Shown in pieces: positions 17,162-25,042 of a stretch of DNA of 38,968 nt. The translations under genes and the position numbers were made by a program. The first letter of the stretch is position 1; each line of letters begins with the position of its first letter. Source of the stretch: UBA1181 sp045601045. Lineage in GTDB: Bacteria > Bacteroidota > Bacteroidia > Bacteroidales > Paludibacteraceae. The DNA lies in NCBI GenBank assembly GCA_045601045.1, contig JAZRZA010000061.1, positions 1-38,968 on the forward strand. Direction: 5' to 3'. The notes beneath the pieces are model-generated. The model saw only the letters and a list, made by a program, of their open reading frames with translations, was not told the DNA's origin and searched no databases.

Positions 17162-17197
17162 CGAACAATACGTTGAAGCTAATAAATAAAGCACGAA

Positions 17198-18322
17198 ATG
17201 AAACAATTACTATCTAAATTGCACCTTGTATTGACCGCTATCTTCATGATGGCTTGCTCCAATGAGGAGGTTGATGCCGAACCAGTGGAGGGCGGTAATC
17301 AAATTTCAGGATCAAAAACGCTCGTTGTCTATTACAGTTACACCAACCACACGGAGGAGATTGTGGCTGATTTGAGAGAGGTGATCAACGCTGATGTGAT
17401 TGAGGTGGAGCCGGAAGAGAAAGGATTGGATTTCTCTGCCAACAATTATGCTATCGGTTCCGCACAATTATCCAAAATTAACAACAATCCCGAAGAAGAG
17501 AGCAGTTATCCATCTATTGATCCTATCAACGTGGATATGAGCCAGTATAGCACCGTTATTATCGCCACACCACTTTGGTGGAGCCAGATGGCTACCTATA
17601 CGCAGACTTTCTTATTCAAATACGGCAAAGAGATGGAAGGCAAAAACATTGGTCTGATTGTCAGTAGCCACAGCAGCGGCATCAGTGGCGTGGAGGCGGA
17701 CGCCAAACGTTTGGTGACAAACGGAAATTTCATGAGCAAGAGTCTTTGGATCAACAATTCCAACCATCCTAAACGTAGAACACTCATTGAGCAATGGCTG
17801 AAGAATATAAACTTTTCAAACTTAGAAGAAAAAACAAGCGCCATGAATTTGAACGTCAACGGCCACAACCTGACAGTGGAACTAACCAACAACTCATCTA
17901 CTGAAGCTCTTTTGTCTTTGCTAGAAAAAGGTCCTATAACATACGAAGCCAACGATTATGGCAACTTTGAGAAAGTTGGAGAGATCGCCTACACCTTGCC
18001 ACAGAACAACGAGCAGATAACGACTCAACCAGGAGATGTTATCCTCTACCAAGGCAATAACATTTGCCTCTATTATGGCACCAACACATGGGAATTCACT
18101 CGTCTTGGAAAAGTTCTGAACATCAGCGGCAACGATCTGAAAGAGATGTTAGGCGATGGCAAAGTCACCATCACCCTATCATTGCCTGGAACCACGGGCC
18201 TCAACACCGCAGCATCTGAAAAAATCCAATCAACGCACCTCTACGACATCAACGGAAGAGTCATGACTCAAATACCTGAGAGCGGTTTCTATATCGAGAA
18301 CGGCCAAAAGAAAATAAAATGA
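17198..18322 (+). CDS. Lipoprotein: flavodoxin fused to a cyclophilin-like domain, with a sorting-type tail
   Basis: This 374-residue protein has three parts. A lipobox, FMMAC, anchors Cys20. Residues about 38-210 are a flavodoxin: VVYYSYTNHTEEI is the FMN-phosphate loop and IIATPLWWSQMATYTQTFL a flavin-facing segment. Residues about 220-325 resemble a cyclophilin-like domain (LNVNGHNLTVEL, TQPGDVILYQGN, NICLYYGTNTWEFTRLGKV). The end, LYDINGRVMTQIPESGFYIE, looks like the short C-terminal tails of secreted Prevotella proteins. An extracytoplasmic flavodoxin joined to this fold probably handles a small redox compound at the envelope. Function beyond that is unknown. Confidence 0.82.
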   Translation: MKQLLSKLHLVLTAIFMMACSNEEVDAEPVEGGNQISGSKTLVVYYSYTNHTEEIVADLREVINADVIEVEPEEKGLDFSANNYAIGSAQLSKINNNPEEESSYPSIDPINVDMSQYSTVIIATPLWWSQMATYTQTFLFKYGKEMEGKNIGLIVSSHSSGISGVEADAKRLVTNGNFMSKSLWINNSNHPKRRTLIEQWLKNINFSNLEEKTSAMNLNVNGHNLTVELTNNSSTEALLSLLEKGPITYEANDYGNFEKVGEIAYTLPQNNEQITTQPGDVILYQGNNICLYYGTNTWEFTRLGKVLNISGNDLKEMLGDGKVTITLSLPGTTGLNTAASEKIQSTHLYDINGRVMTQIPESGFYIENGQKKIK

Positions 18323-18329
18323 CGCGACT

Positions 18330-18362
18330 CTTGCGCAAAGACTCCTAAAGTCATTATCTTTG
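18330..18362 (+). promoter_or_regulatory. Promoter of the methyltransferase gene
   Basis: TATCTTTG (18355-18362) matches the -7 consensus, with CTTG (18330-18333) at -33 and 21 bases between. It starts a transcript leader of about 115 bases. Confidence 0.55.
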
Positions 18363-18371
18363 CACCGAAAG

Positions 18372-18419
18372 GGGGAAGTATCTTCCCCAAACAGCCGGGC
18401 AGGAGTACAATAATTGTAC
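18372..18419 (+). promoter_or_regulatory. Structured leader: hairpin plus 15-bp palindrome
   Basis: GGGGAAG (18372-18378) pairs with CTTCCCC (18382-18388) around a 3-base loop, near the predicted transcript start. Downstream, GTACAATAATTGTAC (18405-18419) is a perfect palindrome around one central base. Either could be an RNA control element or a repressor site. Confidence 0.4.
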
Positions 18420-18481
18420 AATAATTGCCATGCGCCACTTGCGATCGATTTATTTTCACCGAAGAAACCCTCATTGCGAAT

Positions 18482-19255
18482 ATGGCACTATCCAACATAG
18501 AGAAACATTACAACAAACATAAGGAAGATTTGAGATTGTGCCGTAGGCATGGAATCGTGGAGTTCGAGACAACCATGCACCACTTGCGTCGCTTCCTTCA
18601 ACCGGGACATTCCATTTTAGACGTCGGAGCGGGAACTGGCAGATACGCGTCACTTTTGATGGCAGAGGGATATCGGGTGAAGGCGGTGGAACTTGTCCAA
18701 CGCAACATCGACACCTTCCTCAAGCGAGAACCTTTAGCGGATGTCGTGCGGGGTGACGCGCGTGAAATGCCCTTCATCCCCACCCATTCGGCGGACATTA
18801 CCCTACTGTTAGGTCCGCTCTACCACCTCTTCAACGATGAGGAGAAAGTCAAGGCGCTGAAAGAAGCCAAACGGGTGACAAAGCCAGGAGGATTGATCTT
18901 CATCGCCTACCTAATGAATGAATACAGTATCCTCTCCTACTGCTTCGACGAGGAGAGAATCGAGAATTTGTTGGCATTAGGCGCTGTCGATAGCCATTTC
19001 CACATCCGAGCGAAGGAGGGCGAACTATACGATTATGTACGGTTGGAAGACATCAATAGATACAACGAAATGGCAGGATTGGAGCGCATCACCATCTTTT
19101 CTCCAGACGGTGCGGCGGACTATATGCGCACACGCCTCAACCAGATGAGCGAAAAGAGTTTCTCCCTTTTCATCGAATACCAAAAGATCATATCGGAGAG
19201 AAGCGACCTTATCGGAGCGGGCAGCCATGTGGTAGATGTGGTAAGGAACATATAA
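18482..19255 (+). CDS. Class I SAM-dependent methyltransferase
   Basis: The ATG at 18482 gives 257 residues. The frame also stays open upstream to a TTG at 18425, but those extra residues are not family-like. Motif I is SILDVGAGTGRYASLL, followed by the acidic strand end in KAVELV, then VRGDAREMPF and the motif IV/V region LLLGPLYHLF with VTKPGG. This is the common Methyltransf_11-type fold. The substrate cannot be named. It has its own promoter and a hairpin-containing leader. The next promoter (19269-19304) separates it from the seven-gene operon. Confidence 0.85.
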   Translation: MALSNIEKHYNKHKEDLRLCRRHGIVEFETTMHHLRRFLQPGHSILDVGAGTGRYASLLMAEGYRVKAVELVQRNIDTFLKREPLADVVRGDAREMPFIPTHSADITLLLGPLYHLFNDEEKVKALKEAKRVTKPGGLIFIAYLMNEYSILSYCFDEERIENLLALGAVDSHFHIRAKEGELYDYVRLEDINRYNEMAGLERITIFSPDGAADYMRTRLNQMSEKSFSLFIEYQKIISERSDLIGAGSHVVDVVRNI

Positions 19256-19268
19256 AGAACGATATAAT

Positions 19269-19304
19269 TTTGAGGGGCGCAAACAAAAATTATGCGTAAA
19301 TTTG
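19269..19304 (+). promoter_or_regulatory. Promoter of the seven-gene operon
   Basis: TTTG (19269-19272) and TAAATTTG (19297-19304) match -33 and -7 with 24 bases between. The start codon of the PHP gene follows 24 bases after the -7 box. Confidence 0.6.
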
Positions 19305-19328
19305 CAAGACACAACAAAGAGTATTTTT

Positions 19329-20066
19329 ATGATCACACCCTTAGTTGACGTTCACACGCATACCATCGCCTCCGGACATGCCTACAATACATTGATGGAG
19401 ATGATCCACGCAGCCATGGACAAGGGGCTGAAAATCTATGGCGTCACCGACCACGCTCCCTCTATACCAGATACTTGCGGTGCGCTCTATTTCCACAATA
19501 TGCACAACATTCCCCGACAATGGGGCGAGATGCGCCTTTTGATGGGCTCGGAGCTAAACATCCTCGACACACAAGGCACTTTGGACCTTGAGGAGCGCTA
19601 CTACAAACGGATGGATATCCGCATCGCCGGCATACACAGCTTATGCTGGAGGGGCGGTACCACGGAGGAGAACACCGCCGGCATGATCAACGCTATCCGC
19701 AACCCTTGGACCGACATCATCAGCCATCCTGGTGACGGAACGGCCGACCTTCTTTTCGAACCGATCGTACTGGCCGCTAAAGAGAGCGGAACCCTTTTGG
19801 AAATCAACAATTCATCGCTCAATCCACGGAGAGGAAAGGTGGTGGCCCAAGAGAACAATCTGACGATTCTACGCCTCTGCAAGCGCTATGAGGTGCCCGT
19901 CATACTAGGGTCTGACGCCCACTTTTTCACAGACATCGCCAACTACAGCAGAGTCTACCCGCTCCTAGCGGCATGTGATTTCCCAGAGGGGCTCATCATG
20001 AACGACAAACCAGAACAATTTTTAAAGTGGCTCAACCAAAGAGCCGAACATTTTTGCGCAGACTAA
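19329..20066 (+). CDS. PHP-domain phosphatase, YcdX-like
   Basis: The ATG at 19329 gives 245 residues, the length of E. coli YcdX. Metal ligands fall in the expected places: VDVHTHTIASGHA at the start, GVTDHAP, GSELNI, IAGIHS, ISHPGDG and ILGSDAHF. PHP proteins of this group hydrolyse phosphate esters using a trinuclear metal site. This is the first gene of a tight operon, 12 bases before the HAD gene, so two phosphatase-type enzymes are co-expressed. The physiological substrate is unknown. Confidence 0.88.
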   Translation: MITPLVDVHTHTIASGHAYNTLMEMIHAAMDKGLKIYGVTDHAPSIPDTCGALYFHNMHNIPRQWGEMRLLMGSELNILDTQGTLDLEERYYKRMDIRIAGIHSLCWRGGTTEENTAGMINAIRNPWTDIISHPGDGTADLLFEPIVLAAKESGTLLEINNSSLNPRRGKVVAQENNLTILRLCKRYEVPVILGSDAHFFTDIANYSRVYPLLAACDFPEGLIMNDKPEQFLKWLNQRAEHFCAD

Positions 20067-20078
20067 CCACTAATTTTT

Positions 20079-20687
20079 ATGATAAAGAACCTCATTTTCG
20101 ACTTCGGGAAGGTACTCGTGGACTACGATTTCGCAGCCTTTTTCCGCAAATACATTCCAGATCCACAAAGATGCAAAGCCTTTGTACCTGTCCTCTACAA
20201 CGAAGAGGTGCAACGCAGCATGGATAGGGAATTGATCCCTTTCGAGGAGATCATCGCCAACATCGTCCGAGAGCATCCCGAATTCGAGCCAGAGATACAA
20301 ATATTCAACCAACACTATCCGGAGATCATCACCCAAGAGATGCCGGGCATGAGGGAATTGATCCGCCAGATGAAACAGGAGGGTTACAAGATCTATGGGC
20401 TCTCCAACTGGTGCAGCAAGGTCTATATCACTATGAACCAGTTTGAGATATTCCAGTTGCTCGACGGATACATCATCTCATCGGAAGAGCATGTCATCAA
20501 ACCGGAGCCCGCCATCTACCAACGACTGTTCGACAAATTCAACCTTCGACCTGAAGAGTGCCTCTTCGCCGACGACAAGGAGGAGAACATCATCGGCAGC
20601 AGGGCCATGGGCATGGAGGGCATCGTCTTCCATAACGCCGCACAATACGAAAAGGAGATGAGAGCGATCATCTCCGCTAAAAAATAA
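20079..20687 (+). CDS. HAD-superfamily hydrolase (YihX-like)
   Basis: This 202-residue HAD protein begins LIFDFGKVLVDYDF, with the nucleophile aspartate in motif I. The later motifs are YGLSNWC, KPEPAIY and ADDKEENI. The second acidic residue of motif I is replaced, as in YihX-type and epoxide-hydrolase N-terminal-like members. Family enzymes dephosphorylate sugar phosphates or related small molecules. It is the second gene of the operon, after the PHP phosphatase. Confidence 0.87.
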   Translation: MIKNLIFDFGKVLVDYDFAAFFRKYIPDPQRCKAFVPVLYNEEVQRSMDRELIPFEEIIANIVREHPEFEPEIQIFNQHYPEIITQEMPGMRELIRQMKQEGYKIYGLSNWCSKVYITMNQFEIFQLLDGYIISSEEHVIKPEPAIYQRLFDKFNLRPEECLFADDKEENIIGSRAMGMEGIVFHNAAQYEKEMRAIISAKK

Positions 20688-20717
20688 TTCATACAATTTT
20701 ACAACTCAATAGTTCAC

Positions 20718-21116
20718 ATGGGTAAACAAGATTATATACAAGCCAACAAAGAGTGGCTGATCGAGAAATCCAAAGAGGAGGGCGTCAAGGCGCTTCCCAA
20801 GGGCATCTTCTACAAAGTAATCAGCCAAGGAGACGCCAAGAGCAACCAACCTACGCCTCGTAGCGTGATCACCGCGCACTACACGGGAAAGACCATTAAC
20901 GGAAAGAAATTCGACTCCAGCCGAGGCGGAGTGCCTCTCGCTTGCCGACTCTGCGACTTGATCGAAGGATGGATCATCGCCATGCAGCAGATGCACATCG
21001 GAGACAAATGGGAGGTCTATATTCCTGCGGAGATGGGTTACGGAAAATTCTCTCAACCAGGCATTCCAGGAGGCTCAACGCTTATTTTCGAGATCGAATT
21101 GTTGGGTATCGCATAA
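20718..21116 (+). CDS. FKBP-type peptidyl-prolyl cis-trans isomerase
   Basis: This 132-residue protein is a single FKBP domain with a short N-terminal helix. Motifs are VITAHYTGKTINGKKFDSS, VIEGW-type segment LIEGWIIAMQQMHIGDKWEV and IPAEMGYG, ending GGSTLIFEIELLGI. It accelerates proline isomerisation during protein folding. There is no signal peptide, so it should be cytoplasmic. It sits in the operon between the HAD hydrolase and the Fsr-like exporter with short gaps. Nothing suggests loss of activity. Confidence 0.9.
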   Translation: MGKQDYIQANKEWLIEKSKEEGVKALPKGIFYKVISQGDAKSNQPTPRSVITAHYTGKTINGKKFDSSRGGVPLACRLCDLIEGWIIAMQQMHIGDKWEVYIPAEMGYGKFSQPGIPGGSTLIFEIELLGIA

Positions 21117-21137
21117 GGAACGAAAAGATAGTTTATC

Positions 21138-22316
21138 ATGAACAATTCCAAAACCGTCCTATCGGTACTGGTAATGGTGAGTGTGGCGCATGCGTTAAAC
21201 GACCTGCTACAATCGGTCATCCCCGCCACCTACCCGATGTTGAAGGAGAACTGGAATCTCTCATTCCAACAGATAGGCATCCTCACCCTGGTATTCCAAC
21301 TCACCTCCTCTATTCTACAACCAGTGGTGGGTTACTTTTCCGACAAGCACCCACGCCCCTATGAATTGGCTATCGGCATGGGTGGCACCTTCGCCGGACT
21401 CTGGATATTGGCCTTCGCGAACAGTTACGCCATGATGCTCGTCGCCGTCGCCCTGACAGGGTGTGGCTCCGCCATCCTTCACCCGGAAGCCTCCAAAGTG
21501 GCCCGTTACGCATCCGGCGGAGCAAAAGGGGTGGCCCAATCCATCTTTCAGGTGGGAGGTAATGTGGGACGTTCACTGGGACCAGTCGTCGTCGCCTTGA
21601 TCGTGTTGAAATATGGGCAATGGAGCATCAGCATCGTCTCGCTCATAGCGGGAGCCGCCGCCTTGATCCTCGTGTGGGTTGGCAAATGGTATAAAAAATA
21701 CCTAACGGAACATACCCAATCAGGGAAATCCAAATTTGAGATGGAGAACAAAAGTCCCCTAACCCGCAAACAGGTGACAGGAGCCTTAATCGTGCTGTTG
21801 ACCTTGATGTTCTCCAAAGATTTTTACCTAAGCAATCTGCAAAACTATCTCACCTTCTATCTGATCGAGAAGTTCCAAGTCAGCAACGAGATCAGCCAAT
21901 ACTGCCTCTTCGCAGTACTTTTCGCCTCGGCGTTCGGACTGGTGTTGGGCGGTAAATTGGGAGACAAATATGGCAGAAGATACTTAATTTGGGTATCCAT
22001 CCTCGGAGCGGCGCCTTTCGCGTTGCTGCTCCCCTACTGCAACTTCGTCGGCACCATGGTATTGGCGGTTGTCATCGGAATGATCATCTTCACCAGCACC
22101 TCCGCCATTCTGGTCTATGCGATGGATATGTTGCCCGGCAACATCGGCATGATCAGCGGACTCTTCTTCGGCATCTCGTTCGGAATGGGCGGTATCGGCA
22201 GTGCGGTCTGCGGTTGGTTGGCCGACATGAAGGGAATAGAATTCGTCTTTTTCCTCACCTCCTTCCTTCCGCTTCTCGGTTGTGTGGCCTACTGGTTGCC
22301 GAAGGATAAAAATTAG
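21138..22316 (+). CDS. fsr: Fsr-like MFS exporter (fosmidomycin-resistance family)
   Basis: This 392-residue transporter has about twelve membrane segments and the Fsr-family pattern: VAHALNDLLQSVIPATYPMLK at the start and LHPEASKVARYASGG, then QVGGNVGRSLGP. The E. coli homologue exports fosmidomycin, an inhibitor of the isoprenoid enzyme DXR. In Bacteroidota this family is common, and its usual substrate is not established. A DXS-like gene lies about 10 kb upstream in a separate unit. A link is possible but not supported by direct evidence. It is co-transcribed with the isomerase gene before it. Confidence 0.87.
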   Translation: MNNSKTVLSVLVMVSVAHALNDLLQSVIPATYPMLKENWNLSFQQIGILTLVFQLTSSILQPVVGYFSDKHPRPYELAIGMGGTFAGLWILAFANSYAMMLVAVALTGCGSAILHPEASKVARYASGGAKGVAQSIFQVGGNVGRSLGPVVVALIVLKYGQWSISIVSLIAGAAALILVWVGKWYKKYLTEHTQSGKSKFEMENKSPLTRKQVTGALIVLLTLMFSKDFYLSNLQNYLTFYLIEKFQVSNEISQYCLFAVLFASAFGLVLGGKLGDKYGRRYLIWVSILGAAPFALLLPYCNFVGTMVLAVVIGMIIFTSTSAILVYAMDMLPGNIGMISGLFFGISFGMGGIGSAVCGWLADMKGIEFVFFLTSFLPLLGCVAYWLPKDKN

Positions 22317-22344
22317 GTTTATTCATCAAAATACAATATACGAT

Positions 22345-22572
22345 ATGAAAAGTTTATTAATCAAAGACACCACCGTGTCGGAGCGTGCGGAGATTGTCCG
22401 CGAGGCATTGGGTTGCGAAAGCGACTGCGAAGGTGTGGATTTGTCGGACATGTACGACGATTATATTTACGGATTGAAAGAGTTGGCCGACATCAACCGC
22501 GAATTCAGCGAAAAACATGCGGGTAGCGTCGTAGCCAGCGATTTAAGGAAAGAGTCCCGTTGTTCAAGATAA
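22345..22572 (+). CDS. Small acidic protein of unknown function
   Basis: The ATG at 22345 gives 75 residues. The sequence is helical and acidic: a basic start (MKSLLIKDTTVSERAEIVRE) followed by CESDCEGVDLSDMYDDYIYG and a polar tail. Two cysteines are spaced C-x3-C, which could be redox-active or bind metal. No known domain is recognised. It lies 28 bases after the exporter and four bases before the SDR gene, so it is part of the operon and may serve one of those neighbours. Confidence 0.6.
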   Translation: MKSLLIKDTTVSERAEIVREALGCESDCEGVDLSDMYDDYIYGLKELADINREFSEKHAGSVVASDLRKESRCSR

Positions 22573-22576
22573 GCCC

Positions 22577-23293
22577 ATGGAGAAGCAGTTTCAAGGGAGA
22601 GTGGTCGTTGTGACCGGCGGTGCCCAAGGCATAGGTAAATGCATCACGGAACAGTTCCGTAAGGAGGGCGCCTCCGTCTGCGTCATAGATATCCAGCCAG
22701 GCGACCACTATGTGGGAGACATCAGCCAAAAGGAGGTTTTGGAATCATTCGCCCGCTCCGTCATCGCCCAATATGGCCATGTGGATTGCATTATCAACAA
22801 TGCGATCCCCCTGATGAAGGGAATAGACGAGTGCAGCTACGAGGAGTTCCAATACGCACTCAGCGTAGGGGTAACCGCGCCATTTTACCTGGTGAAACTT
22901 CTCTCCAATCACCTTGGAGCGAACGCCTCCATCGTGAACATCTCCTCTTCCCGCGACCGCATGAGCATGCCCCAAACGGAAAGCTACACAGCCGCCAAAG
23001 GGGGAATCGCCGCACTGACACACGCCTTGGCCGTTAGCCTGGGCGGCAAAGCAAGGGTAAATGCCATCTCTCCGGGATGGATCGACACAGACTACACCCA
23101 ATACGAAGGCGCGGATGCCCTCCAACAACCCGTCGGACGAGTGGGTAACCCAATGGACATCGCAGCCATGGCACTTTTTCTCTGCTCCGAGAAGGCAGGG
23201 TTCATCACAGGAGAGAATATTTGCATCGACGGCGGCATGACCAAACAGATGATCTACCATGCGGAACATGGATGGACATTAAACAACCAATAA
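22577..23293 (+). CDS. Short-chain dehydrogenase/reductase (SDR)
   Basis: This 238-residue classical SDR has the nucleotide-binding motif TGGAQGIG at the N-terminus and NNAIP. The catalytic region is IVNISSSRDRMSMPQTESYTAAKGG, giving the Ser, Tyr and Lys of the active site. The C-terminal ISPGWIDTDY is also typical. It should reduce or oxidise a small carbonyl or hydroxyl compound with NAD(P)H. Substrate is unknown. It is the sixth gene of the operon, 12 bases before the AlaX-like gene. Confidence 0.88.
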   Translation: MEKQFQGRVVVVTGGAQGIGKCITEQFRKEGASVCVIDIQPGDHYVGDISQKEVLESFARSVIAQYGHVDCIINNAIPLMKGIDECSYEEFQYALSVGVTAPFYLVKLLSNHLGANASIVNISSSRDRMSMPQTESYTAAKGGIAALTHALAVSLGGKARVNAISPGWIDTDYTQYEGADALQQPVGRVGNPMDIAAMALFLCSEKAGFITGENICIDGGMTKQMIYHAEHGWTLNNQ

Positions 23294-23305
23294 GGAGATA
23301 CAACC

Positions 23306-23773
23306 ATGGAAATCATTCTAAACGAGCACAACAAAGAGGAGCACAAGCCCTCCCACACGGCAGAGCACCTGCTCAACCAGACAATGGTAAGGATGTTTGG
23401 CTGCGAACGATCCAAGAATGCGCACATTGAGCGGAAAAAGAGTAAAATCAACTACGATCTACCCCAGGCGCCATCAACGGAGGAGATAGCGAAAATCGAG
23501 CAAACACTCAACGATCTCATCCAAGCGAATCTGCCAGTCACCTATGAATTCGTCACACGCGACCAGATTCCGGAAGGGGTAAAATTGGACCGACTTCCAG
23601 AGGACGCCAGCGAGACGCTTCGCTTGGTCCGCATAGGAGATTACGACGTTTGCCCATGCATCGGACAGCATGTGGCCTCCACCCGAGAGATTGGCGGATT
23701 CCGCATCACCAGCACCAGCTACAACGAGGGGGTATTCCGCATCGTCTTTAAGGTAACAGCCATCGAGGCATAA
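23306..23773 (+). CDS. AlaX-like trans-acting tRNA editing protein
   Basis: This 155-residue protein is the second additional domain (SAD) of alanyl/threonyl-tRNA synthetases as a separate protein. The metal site is PSHTAEHLLN (H17, H21) and CPCIGQHV (C118, H122). Stand-alone versions deacylate mischarged tRNA such as Ser-tRNA(Ala). The alanyl synthetase core is absent, and the length fits small AlaX-type proteins. It is the last gene of the operon. The function is quality control of translation; specificity is inferred. Confidence 0.85.
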   Translation: MEIILNEHNKEEHKPSHTAEHLLNQTMVRMFGCERSKNAHIERKKSKINYDLPQAPSTEEIAKIEQTLNDLIQANLPVTYEFVTRDQIPEGVKLDRLPEDASETLRLVRIGDYDVCPCIGQHVASTREIGGFRITSTSYNEGVFRIVFKVTAIEA

Positions 23774-23948
23774 AGCACCCCAAAGACTCGCAAAAACACT
23801 GATGAGAGGCCATCATAGACAATTCCGCATCTCAACCGCAATCAATATAACAATATAATATTATAATTATACATCAATATATCGTTATAAAAATATATCG
23901 CCCGACATCATGCGAAAATTTTTCAATTTTTAACTACATCCCCATTTA

Positions 23949-23962
23949 TATCGTTTGCGATA
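23949..23962. promoter_or_regulatory. OhrR-type operator 1, overlapping the -33 element
   Basis: TATCGTTTGCGATA is a palindrome around TTTG. The wider sequence has perfect 10-bp arms at 23944-23953 and 23958-23967. Its central TTTG (23954-23957) is also the -33 element. Confidence 0.75.
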
Positions 23963-23984
23963 TAAATTATTTTGGTTACTTTTG
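23954..23984 (+). promoter_or_regulatory. Promoter of the glutathione peroxidase-OhrR operon
   Basis: -33 TTTG (23954-23957) and -7 TACTTTTG (23977-23984) with 19 bases between is a close match to the Bacteroidota consensus. The -33 lies inside operator 1. Confidence 0.75.
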
Positions 23985-24014
23985 CAACAAATTAAAACTT
24001 AACGAAATATATTA

Positions 24015-24028
24015 TATCGTTTACGATA
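24015..24028. promoter_or_regulatory. OhrR-type operator 2 in the leader
   Basis: TATCGTTTACGATA repeats operator 1 with one base changed and centres 66 bp downstream. It ends eight bases before the start codon of the glutathione peroxidase gene. Confidence 0.7.
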
Positions 24029-24036
24029 AAGTCATA

Positions 24037-24594
24037 ATGATTATGAACCTATACGACATCAAGGTTCTCAAAAGGGAGAACAAACAGGACATAGAAGTGC
24101 CTTTGGCAGATTTCAAAGGGAAAGTGCTTCTCATCGTCAATACGGCGACAGGTTGCGGACTGACCCCTCAATACGAGGCATTGGAAATGCTCTACCGTGA
24201 GTATCAAAACGAAGGATTCGAAATCCTAGACTTTCCATGCAACCAATTCATGGAGCAAGCCAAGGGCAACGACGAGGAGATCAACTCCTTCTGCACACTA
24301 AAATATGACACCACCTTCCCCCGTTTCAAGAAAATCGACGTCAATGGAGAGCAGGAGTCGCCATTGTACACCTATCTAAAAAGGGCCATCAGCCAAAGGG
24401 AAGGCAAAGGCAACTTCTTCATGAGCATGATGATCTCCCTCTCTTCCCGCCTCAACGGCAAAAGCAAAAAGGAGGGGGACATACGGTGGAATTTCGAGAA
24501 ATTCCTGATCGACAGGGAGGGAACCGTGGTCAAACGATTCGACCCGACCGTCAAACCAGAGATGATCGCAGCGGAAATCAAAACATTATTGTGA
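24037..24594 (+). CDS. Glutathione peroxidase family thiol peroxidase
   Basis: This 185-residue protein has the family's catalytic features. The peroxidatic Cys40 is in VNTATGCGLTPQYE, the conserved glutamine-containing FPCNQF follows at about 66-71, and RWNFEKFLID holds the tryptophan and asparagine. Bacterial members without selenocysteine reduce peroxides using thioredoxin more often than glutathione. There is no signal peptide. It is the first gene of a four-gene operon that ends with an OhrR-type regulator, which suggests organic peroxides as natural substrates. The ATG at 24043 (MNLYDI) is a possible alternative start. Confidence 0.9.
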   Translation: MIMNLYDIKVLKRENKQDIEVPLADFKGKVLLIVNTATGCGLTPQYEALEMLYREYQNEGFEILDFPCNQFMEQAKGNDEEINSFCTLKYDTTFPRFKKIDVNGEQESPLYTYLKRAISQREGKGNFFMSMMISLSSRLNGKSKKEGDIRWNFEKFLIDREGTVVKRFDPTVKPEMIAAEIKTLL

Positions 24595-24595
24595 T

Positions 24596-24847
24596 ATGAA
24601 AGAGAAGATCCAGAAGTTCCTCCAGCGCTTTTCTTTCAGAACGGGCGTGATCGTATTGGCGATGTGCATTCCATGTTACATCATCTCCTTCGCCCAATTC
24701 GCATTAGACCTCTCCGCTTCGCTTCACACCATTCTATGGACGGTCTTTTTCGGATTGGCTAAGACATTCCAATATGGCGGGCTCACCATCGTGGGCGTAG
24801 AGGGATGGAAACGAATCAAGAATTATTTTTCAAATAAAAAAGAATAG
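24596..24847 (+). CDS. Small two-helix membrane protein
   Basis: The start codon lies just after the glutathione peroxidase stop. The 83-residue product has a basic N-terminus and two hydrophobic segments (TGVIVLAMCIPCYIISFA and ILWTVFFGLAKTFQYGGLTIVG) linked by a short polar loop, and a basic tail. A C-x3-C pair lies in the first helix. It is not from a family I can name. Its place inside the peroxide-response operon points to a membrane-related part of that response. Confidence 0.75.
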   Translation: MKEKIQKFLQRFSFRTGVIVLAMCIPCYIISFAQFALDLSASLHTILWTVFFGLAKTFQYGGLTIVGVEGWKRIKNYFSNKKE

Positions 24848-24850
24848 ATT

Positions 24851-25039
24851 ATGGCACAAGAAAAACCATGCGCGAACTGCAAATTCCGCGCAAAGTACGA
24901 CAAGGATCCAAAGTCACTCATGGGACGCTTCTGGCGTTGGCACATCAATTTTTGCCCAGGATGGAAAGGCTTCATGAACTCACTTTCAGAAGAGGGAAAA
25001 GAGGCAATGCGCCAAAAATACGATTTCCACAAGTATTAA
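24851..25039 (+). CDS. Small cysteine-containing soluble protein
   Basis: The 62-residue product has CANC near the N-terminus (C7, C10), plus H31 and C35 in HINFCPGW, which could form a small metal site or a redox switch. The rest is basic and aromatic. No named family is recognised. It begins four bases after the small membrane protein and ends four bases before the regulator gene, so it is firmly in the operon. The C-x2-C pair would suit a redox function here. Confidence 0.7.
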   Translation: MAQEKPCANCKFRAKYDKDPKSLMGRFWRWHINFCPGWKGFMNSLSEEGKEAMRQKYDFHKY

Positions 25040-25042
25040 AAA

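Noticed and set aside
22745..23269. A 174-residue minus-strand frame rich in His and Cys
   Set aside because: It is antisense to the SDR gene, whose catalytic motifs are intact. The composition mirrors the opposite strand.
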